Shown here: positions 1 through 8,967 of the stretch, in pieces | Position numbering within the stretch: the stretch's first letter is position 1 | Layout: each line of letters begins with the position of its first letter | Assembly: GCF_016919175.1 (NCBI RefSeq) | Contig: NZ_JAFFPU010000008.1 | Span: 1-8,967 of the forward strand | Direction: 5' to 3' | DNA length: 8,967 nucleotides | From: Leptospira ainlahdjerensis | GTDB taxonomy: Bacteria > Spirochaetota > Leptospiria > Leptospirales > Leptospiraceae | Program-made: the position numbers and the translations under genes | Notes under the pieces: model-generated | What the model was told of the DNA's origin: nothing | The model's input: only the letters and a program-made list of their open reading frames with translations | Database searches by the model: none

Positions 1-174
1 ATTGCGCTGAGTTATTCAAAGCGACCCATAGGAAAGCTTTGCGCTGAGTTATTCAAAGCGACCCATAGGAAAGCATTGCGCTGAGTTATTCAAAGCGACC
101 CATAGGAAAGCATTGCGCTGAGTTATTCAAAGCGACCCATAGGAAAGCTTTGCGCTGAGTTATTCAAAGCGACC
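1..174. repeat. 37-bp tandem repeat array (about 4.7 copies, open at window start)
   Basis: A 37-bp unit containing gagttattcaaagcgaccc recurs with exact period: the word ttgcgctgag starts at 2, 39, 76, 113 and 150. Copies are identical except for one base just before that word (a, t, a, a, t). The last copy is cut after gcgacc at 174, and the kinase stop codon begins eight bases later. There are no spacers, so this is not a CRISPR. The unit has only weak internal symmetry (CTTTG...CAAAG; AAAGCTTT at the t-type junctions). The array lies just downstream of the minus-strand operon and is probably transcribed by read-through, because no other terminator is visible. The near identity of copies suggests recent expansion or homogenisation. 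Its true left end is outside the window. Confidence 0.95.
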
Positions 175-182
175 TCGCCAAC

Positions 183-1169
<987 letters not shown>

Positions 1170-1172
1170 CGG

Positions 1173-2072
<900 letters not shown>

Positions 2073-2076
<4 letters not shown>

Positions 2077-2839
2077 CTTGTTTCCCGGGTCGTATCCAAA
2101 ATTTCCGCTTCGACCGGACTGTCATCTAGGATTTCATCCTCAGTGATGAAAGTCCGAAAGTCTTTTACGATCCAAACCCAGATTCCAATAAAGAGCGCGG
2201 TGGAAAGCCATCCCCCGAACCGCGCCTGTGGAAGCACAAAGAAGTTGAAAAGCCCGTGTTGAGAGACTGCGAGTAAAAACGCCAAAAAAAGATAGACCGG
2301 TCTGTCCTTCGGTTCTTTGAGATTCGATTTCACAAAGGCAAGGGCAAAACAAAGATTGATGAGAAAGTGAGCGTTCGAAGAACGGATCGTCCGACCGACG
2401 AACATCGCAATTCTATCTTCTTCCTTCGCGTTGAAGATATAATTCGCGTTTTCGATTCCTGCAAACCCGAGAGCCACAAATCCTCCGATCAAAACCATTT
2501 CTTTACGAAACGAGTAGTTCTTCCAATCAAACGCAAGAAGAAGTCCCGCAAAAAGAATCAATATTCCCTTACAAAATTCTTCCATCATCCCCGCTTGGAT
2601 GAACGCGATGTGAGCCGTTTGCGTGAGGATATGTCCCGCTCTTTTGGGAGCGGCCATCTTCACGTCCGGCCAAAAGATCGGATGTAACTTCAAAACGATC
2701 TCGGTGGAAAGATAACCCAAAAAAAGCGCGAGAAGAATTAAGAATATTCTCTGCGGAGTATTCTTTCCCGGAAAAAGAAGGATCAGAAAAAATCCCCAAG
2801 GAAGAATGGAGAGAAACCCGAGAAGTGCGACGTCTACGC

Positions 2840-2843
<4 letters not shown>
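2073..2843 (-). CDS. PrsW-family intramembrane metalloprotease
   Basis: A 256-residue polytopic membrane protein with about eight hydrophobic segments. It carries the conserved polar residues of the PrsW/CPBP-like protease superfamily inside membrane segments: MEEFCK (E88, E89, K92), GFAGIENANYIF (E121, N122, Y125), a histidine after the next segment (RSSNAHF, H149) and QHGLFNF (H196, N200). PrsW members cleave membrane proteins, classically an anti-sigma factor, within the bilayer; the target here is unknown. The ATG start at 2843 overlaps the upstream TGA as ATGA. AGGAG lies only two bases before the ATG, so reinitiation after the upstream gene is likely. The C-terminal 25 residues are acidic and probably cytoplasmic. 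The adjacent TonB-like membrane protein is a possible functional partner, which is inference only. Confidence 0.88.
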
Positions 2844-4528
<1,685 letters not shown>

Positions 4529-4642
4529 AACGGATTTCTATCAACCATTCGACCCGAGGAAGGAGCGCAGGCAAACAAGAAATCCTTCCAAAGAGAGAAT
4601 TAAAATACTTTATTCCCGAATCCAGAGCAAAATCCTGGGCAC
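4529..4642. promoter_or_regulatory. Divergent intergenic region, candidate promoters
   Basis: This 114-bp gap lies between the divergently transcribed operon and glyQS, so it should hold both promoters. On the minus strand TTGCTC (4630-4625) and TATTTT (4607-4602) are separated by 17 bases, a plausible but poor sigma-70 match. On the plus strand TAAAAT (4601-4606) could be a -10 element, but no good -35 is found at the proper distance. A GGAAGGAG on the plus strand near 4559-4566 has no start codon close behind it and appears meaningless. No riboswitch or T-box was recognised upstream of the synthetase. The gap is too short for a full T-box, which is also not expected in this group. Confidence 0.3.
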
Positions 4643-6037
<1,395 letters not shown>

Positions 6038-6130
6038 TTTTTTTTTGCGGAGAATTTTGATCTTTAGGAAAGAATGGCTTTTTTTGTTAGACAAATCGAT
6101 ATTTAGCTTACGTCCGGATATCGTACAGCT
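6038..6130. other. Short non-coding spacer after glyQS
   Basis: Between the glyQS stop and the repeat array there is A/T-rich sequence with T-runs right after the stop codon and at 6079-6085. A 5-bp stem (TCTTT/AAAGA, 6061-6073) with a 3-base loop stands shortly before the second T-run. This might be a weak intrinsic terminator, but the stem is A/U-rich and separated from the T-run by five bases. No gene is seen. Confidence 0.25.
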
Positions 6131-6138
6131 TTAGTCTT

Positions 6139-6179
6139 TTGTCGAAGTTGCCGCTGTGCGTTTATGCGAACTTCGACAA
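6139..6179. repeat. 11-bp perfect inverted repeat at left edge of the array
   Basis: TTGTCGAAGTT (6139-6149) is the exact reverse complement of AACTTCGACAA (6169-6179), with a 19-base loop. The right arm is the constant core of the first full unit; the left arm lies in a diverged unit-like stretch. It could fold in RNA or single-stranded DNA, and it marks the array boundary. Confidence 0.6.
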
Positions 6180-6718
6180 TCGTGCAATTTGACTCTTTTG
6201 TAGGAATTGCGACCGCGTTTATGCGAACTTCGACAATCGTGCAAGGTTGAGTCCTGCGTCGGAGTTGCGACTGCGTATATACGAACTTCGACAATCGTGC
6301 GAGGTTGAGTCCTGCGTCGTCGGAGCTACGACTGCGTTTATACGAACTTCGACAATCGCGCGAGGTTGAGTCCTGTAGTCGGAGCTACGACTGCGCGTTT
6401 AGGCGAACTTCGGAGATCGTGCAAGGTTGAGTTTCGTCGTCGGAGCTACGACTGCGTTTATACGAACTTCGACAATCGTGCGATTTGACTCTTTTGTAGG
6501 AGTTGCGACTGCGTTTAGGCGAACTTCGACAATCGTGCGAGATTGAGTCTTGTAGTCGGAGCTACGACTGCGTTTATGCGAACTTCGGAGATCGTGCGAG
6601 GTTGAGTCCTGCGCCGGAGTTGCGACTGCGTTTACGCGAACTTCGACAATCGTGCGAGGTTGGGTCTTGTAGTCGGAGCTACGACTGCGTTTATACGAAC
6701 TTCGACAATCGCGCGAGG

Positions 6719-6740
6719 TTGAGTTTCGTCGTCGACTCAA
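6719..6740. repeat. 6-bp inverted repeat at right edge of the array
   Basis: TTGAGT (6719-6724) pairs with ACTCAA (6735-6740) across a 10-base loop. The left arm is the ordinary unit sequence; the right arm replaces the expected gagctacgac after gtcgtcg, exactly where the array stops. It is short enough to be chance. Confidence 0.35.
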
Positions 6741-6888
6741 TGCAACGGATTCCATTCTTCTGGTAAATGGTTTACAACCGTTTTTTTTTCTCAAGTAAAA
6801 CGGATCATCAAAAAAGAATTCCTAGAATCATCTTTTTCTTTATAAAACCGAACGTTCTCCAAAAAACAAAGATCAAAGAACGCAAAAA
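6741..6888. promoter_or_regulatory. Upstream region of the DUF4349 gene
   Basis: A/T-rich non-coding stretch. CCGTTTT (6778-6784) and AAAACGG (6797-6803) form a 7-bp inverted repeat with a 12-base loop. TATAAA at 6841-6846 is a possible -10 box, but no convincing -35 box lies 16-18 bases upstream. It probably contains the promoter of the next gene; the exact elements are uncertain. Confidence 0.25.
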
Positions 6889-6930
6889 ATGAGAAACGAA
6901 GAAAAGCATTTTACAGGAGAGAAGGAACAG

Positions 6931-7803
6931 ATGAATCAAAAATTTAAGAAAGGATGTATCACGGCAATTCTAGTTTTCGCATTTTTTTTCCTTTTCAGGT
7001 TGTTTTACGGATATCTCTCTTATTCTCCGGAAACAAATTCTTCCTTAAACATTCTCCCATCGCAGACGCGAGAATCGGCCCATGTAAAACAAAATATTGC
7101 CTCCAAGAAAATCCGATCCGAAGAGACAGGAAATACTAAAAGTTTTGATCAGAAGTATGAGAAAGTCGCGACCTTGGAATCGCTTTCTTCTGAAATCGAA
7201 AACGATGAAAAAAAGATTAGGGATCTTATAAATTCTTCAGGATCCGTCATCCAATATGAAAATAGCTCAGGACTGAAAGAAAATCGAAACCGCGTTCTCA
7301 AGTTGGGAGTCGGCGTTCCTCCCGAAAAATTCGACGAACTTGTAAATGAGTTCAAAAAAATAGGAAAAACACTCCTTCTCACAATCGATAAAAAAGATAA
7401 GACGAACGAATACAAGGATCTTCAGTCCAAGAAAGAATCTCTTCTCAAAATTCGAAATTCTCTTTCCGGATTAAAAAATAGAGGCGGACGAATCGACGAG
7501 TTTATCAGCCTGGAGAATCGTATTTTAGAGATTGAAGACGCAATTCAAACTTTAGGAATCAGTCTTGGAGAATTCGATTCGGAAAATGAATTCTGTACGG
7601 TCCTGATCGCCATCTATGAGAATAAATCCGCAACTGCGGGAAATATCAGTTTTTTTCATCGTGTTAAAGTCGCGTTAGAATGGGCGATCAAATATTATTT
7701 TGTCTTCTCACTCTCCTTGCTGTTTGCGGCCTTATCGATTCATTTCGGTCTTCCACTTCTTGAGAAAATAAAACACCTTCTCATCCGAAAAGAAGAATCA
7801 TAA
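6931..7803 (+). CDS. DUF4349-type membrane-anchored coiled-coil protein
   Basis: A 290-residue envelope protein of unknown function. From the chosen start it has a short basic N-terminus (NQKFKK), a membrane segment or uncleaved signal anchor (about 9-29), a polar extracytoplasmic region, and a DUF4349-like core. That core includes GVPPEKFDELVNEFKKIGKTL (117-137), then NEYKDLQSKKESLLKIRNSL and ISLENRILEIEDAIQTLG (about 169-209), predicted coiled coil. A second membrane segment lies at about 251-275, followed by a basic tail (KIKHLLIRKEES). This order matches the DUF4349 family. The ATG at 6931 is preferred: AGGAG (6915) and AAGGA (6922) precede it, and it places the anchor at the N-terminus. 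An in-frame ATG at 6889 would add 14 residues but has only a weak ribosome site. The gene sits between two repeat arrays. Confidence 0.8.
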   Translation: MNQKFKKGCITAILVFAFFFLFRLFYGYLSYSPETNSSLNILPSQTRESAHVKQNIASKKIRSEETGNTKSFDQKYEKVATLESLSSEIENDEKKIRDLINSSGSVIQYENSSGLKENRNRVLKLGVGVPPEKFDELVNEFKKIGKTLLLTIDKKDKTNEYKDLQSKKESLLKIRNSLSGLKNRGGRIDEFISLENRILEIEDAIQTLGISLGEFDSENEFCTVLIAIYENKSATAGNISFFHRVKVALEWAIKYYFVFSLSLLFAALSIHFGLPLLEKIKHLLIRKEES

Positions 7804-7836
7804 AATAAAAAAGAATCTCGTTTCTAAAACTTCTTC

Positions 7837-7892
7837 TTGAAAGAGAAACCAGGTAGGAATTCAATATGTTTCAAATCAACTCTCTCTTTCAA
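7837..7892. repeat. 10-bp perfect inverted repeat between the two island genes
   Basis: TTGAAAGAGA (7837-7846) is the exact reverse complement of TCTCTTTCAA (7883-7892), separated by 36 bases. It lies in the 116-bp gap between the DUF4349 and acetyltransferase genes. It may be a regulatory stem or operator, but the arms are low-complexity A/G and C/T. No T-run follows directly, so it is not a standard terminator. A second small inverted repeat, GATAAA (7897-7902)/TTTATC (7912-7917), lies just before the acetyltransferase start codon. Confidence 0.35.
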
Positions 7893-7919
7893 ATTGGATA
7901 AAGAAAGATTTTTTATCTC

Positions 7920-8417
7920 ATGGCTAAAATCAAAAAAACGGTAGAACCGTTCCAAATCGCGAACCTCCTCCCCGAACACAGAGAAAGCGCGATCGAACTC
8001 GTAAATCAATTCTTTCGCTTTGTGAATTCGCTTACGTTAGACGGCCTTTTCAAAATTCGTCCCCGTGCCGGAACGAAGATGGTTGACGTCTATTTAAAAC
8101 TTCGTGGAACGGGCAAGGTCCTCCTTTTAGGAGGATTCTTAGGCAAAGAATTAGTTTCCCTCCTTATCGCTCGAACGGAGGACAAACCTTACTTGGAAGA
8201 GAACAAAACTCTCTTTATCGATTTAGCAGTTACAAAACGAGGAAAACAAAAGTCCGGGTTCATGAAACCTCTCGTCCTTTCGTGCGAATCCTGGGCCAAA
8301 GACCAAGGGTTTCAAAGCGTAGAATTGAGGGCGATTTCCGAGAATGAGAATGCAGTTTCTTTCTGGAAAAAAATGGGCTACGACCCTTTTTACGTTCGTT
8401 TTAGAAAGTCGATTTAA
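7920..8417 (+). CDS. GNAT-family N-acetyltransferase
   Basis: A 165-residue cytoplasmic acetyltransferase that should use acetyl-CoA; the acceptor is unknown. The C-terminal half shows the GNAT fold: a core strand LFIDLAVTK (98-106) followed by the acetyl-CoA pyrophosphate loop region KRGKQKSGFMKPL (106-118), a degenerate form of the usual R/Q-x-x-G-x-G/A motif. Next come the helix LSCESWAKDQG (110s-120), strand SVELRAI (123-129) and the family motif ENENAVSFWKKMGY (141-154). The N-terminal half has IELVNQFFRFVNSL (25-38), usual for the acceptor side. Length fits a single GNAT domain. The ATG at 7920 has no strong Shine-Dalgarno; GAAAG lies about 12 bases before it, inside a small inverted repeat. 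It may be co-transcribed with the DUF4349 gene 116 bp upstream or have its own promoter. Confidence 0.88.
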   Translation: MAKIKKTVEPFQIANLLPEHRESAIELVNQFFRFVNSLTLDGLFKIRPRAGTKMVDVYLKLRGTGKVLLLGGFLGKELVSLLIARTEDKPYLEENKTLFIDLAVTKRGKQKSGFMKPLVLSCESWAKDQGFQSVELRAISENENAVSFWKKMGYDPFYVRFRKSI

Positions 8418-8469
8418 TTTTCGCCTTTAAAAAACATCCTACTTTTATCCTTGATTTAGGAGATGAGAA

Positions 8470-8523
8470 ATGCGATTCCCACGGTTGCAGGTCAACGTAA
8501 GAATCTTCACGAAGTTCGTATAA
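8470..8523 (+). CDS. Possible tiny ORF (17 residues) at the start of the right array
   Basis: AGGAG at 8458-8462 stands seven bases before an ATG at 8470, ideal spacing for initiation. It opens a 17-residue frame (MRFPRLQVNVRIFTKFV) whose stop codon TAA is inside the first repeat unit (8521-8523). An overlapping ATG at 8463 would read a 57-residue frame to 8636, made largely of the repeat peptide HEVRINA...YKNS, but it lies directly against the AGGAG and is less well placed. Neither has recognisable similarity. It may be chance or a relic; coding is unproven. Confidence 0.15.
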   Translation: MRFPRLQVNVRIFTKFV

Positions 8524-8967
8524 ACGCAGCGATTTACAAAAACTCAGCGCAAAACCTACATCTTCACGGAGTTCGTATAAACGCCACGCTTTACAAAAAC
8601 TCAGTGCAAACCTGCATCTTCACGAAGTTCGTATAAACGCCACGCTTTACAAAAACTCAGCGCAAAACCTACATCTTCACGGAGTTCGTATAAACGCAGC
8701 GATTTACAAAAACCAGCGCAAACCTGCATCTTCACGAAGTTCGTATAAACGCAGCGCTTTACAAAAAACCAGCACAAACCTACATCTTCACGAAGTTCGT
8801 ATAAACGCAGCGATTTACAAAAAAAACCAGAGCAAAACGCGCATCTTCACGAAGTTCGCATAAAAGCAGCGATTTACAAAAAACCAGCACAAACCTGCAT
8901 CTTCACGAAGTTCGTATAAACGCAGCGATTTACAAAAACTCAGCGCAAAACCTGCATCTTCACGAAG
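8501..8967. repeat. Tandem repeat array of 55-59-bp units (about 8.2 copies, open at window end)
   Basis: The word (g/a)agttcg follows cttcacg at 8511, 8568, 8624, 8681, 8736, 8792, 8851, 8907 and 8964, with spacings 57, 56, 57, 55, 56, 59, 56 and 57. The unit has three blocks: cttcacgaagttcgtataaa, then cgcagcgatttacaaaa, then ctcagcgcaaaacctgcat. Variation includes gaag/ggag, cagcgatttac/cacgctttac, loss of ct before cagcgc, and changes in the A-run length. CTTCACGAAG is itself an inverted repeat. There are no spacers. It begins 84 bp after the acetyltransferase gene, and the right end lies beyond the window. Confidence 0.95.

Larger units (their letters stand above)
6131..6740. repeat. Degenerate tandem repeat array, about ten 57-61-bp units
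   Basis: The word gaacttcg starts at 6168, 6225, 6283, 6344, 6405, 6464, 6521, 6580, 6638 and 6697, giving spacings of 57, 58, 61, 61, 59, 57, 59, 58 and 59. Each unit has a constant part (cgtttatacgaacttcgaca, with small variants) followed by atcgtgcgag and a variable middle. The middle occurs in several versions, for example gactcttttgtaggagttgc, gagtcctgcgtcggagttgc and gagtcttgtagtcggagcta. Many units contain gtagtcg-gagcta-cgactgc or a shortened form, able to fold into a 7-bp stem counting one G-T pair. There are no unique spacers. Short open frames on both strands only translate the repeat (EVRINAV-type peptides), and the unit length is often not a multiple of three, so they are not taken as genes. 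Confidence 0.93.

Noticed and set aside
1..174. CRISPR array
   Set aside because: The 37-bp units are directly adjacent, with no unique spacers, and no Cas gene is present. The same argument excludes the arrays at 6131-6740 and 8501-8967.
6061..6085. Rho-independent terminator of glyQS
   Set aside because: The 5-bp A/U-rich stem is weak and is separated from the T-run by five bases; not enough for a call as a terminator.
6131..6740. Integron attC-like cassette sites
   Set aside because: Unit length and dyad symmetry are reminiscent, but units are contiguous without cassettes, no GTTRRRY-type core was seen and no integrase is in the window.
6399..6794. 131-residue minus-strand open frame
   Set aside because: It is composed almost wholly of translated repeat units (EVRINAVATPT, SSYKRSRSSDYKTQ in alternating frames), has no convincing ribosome site and changes frame between units. 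Related frames at 6103-6294 (minus) and 6503-6766 (plus) are rejected for the same reason.
7819..7850. Terminator after the DUF4349 gene (GTTTCT...AGAAAC)
   Set aside because: Six A/T-rich pairs with an 18-base loop and no following T-run.

Overview
The window looks like a chromosomal segment of a spirochaete, most likely a Leptospira of intermediate G+C. This is inferred from protein style, base composition and gene neighbourhood; no database was searched. It holds six well-supported protein genes and three arrays of short tandem repeats: one at each end and one between the two gene blocks.

Left part (1-4528). A 37-bp tandem array (1-174) stops eight bases short of the stop codon of a four-gene cluster on the minus strand. 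In transcription order the cluster is: a large multi-spanning membrane protein with a TonB-like C-terminal domain (4528-2840), a PrsW-family intramembrane protease (2843-2073), the ribosomal protein L11 methyltransferase PrmA (2076-1174) and a PfkB-family, adenosine-kinase-like sugar/nucleoside kinase (1169-183). Neighbours overlap by 4 bp, overlap by 4 bp, then are 4 bp apart, so one operon with coupled translation is likely. The membrane pair may work together at the envelope. The last two genes are housekeeping enzymes.

Middle (4529-6037). A 114-bp divergent gap separates that operon from a homodimeric-type glycyl-tRNA synthetase on the plus strand.

Right part (6038-8967). About 850 bp without a convincing gene follow glyQS, most of it a degenerate array of roughly ten 57-61-bp units. 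Then come two plus-strand genes, a membrane-anchored DUF4349-type coiled-coil protein and a GNAT acetyltransferase, and then a second 55-59-bp array that runs off the end of the window. The two right-hand arrays carry the same exact 20-bp core in opposite orientation, so they bracket the two-gene block as inverted repeats. The last array also shares a 13-bp word with the left array. The three arrays therefore look like related members of a repeat family. They lie outside the convincing genes, have no spacers and show no nearby Cas or transposase gene. They are the least explained part of the window.
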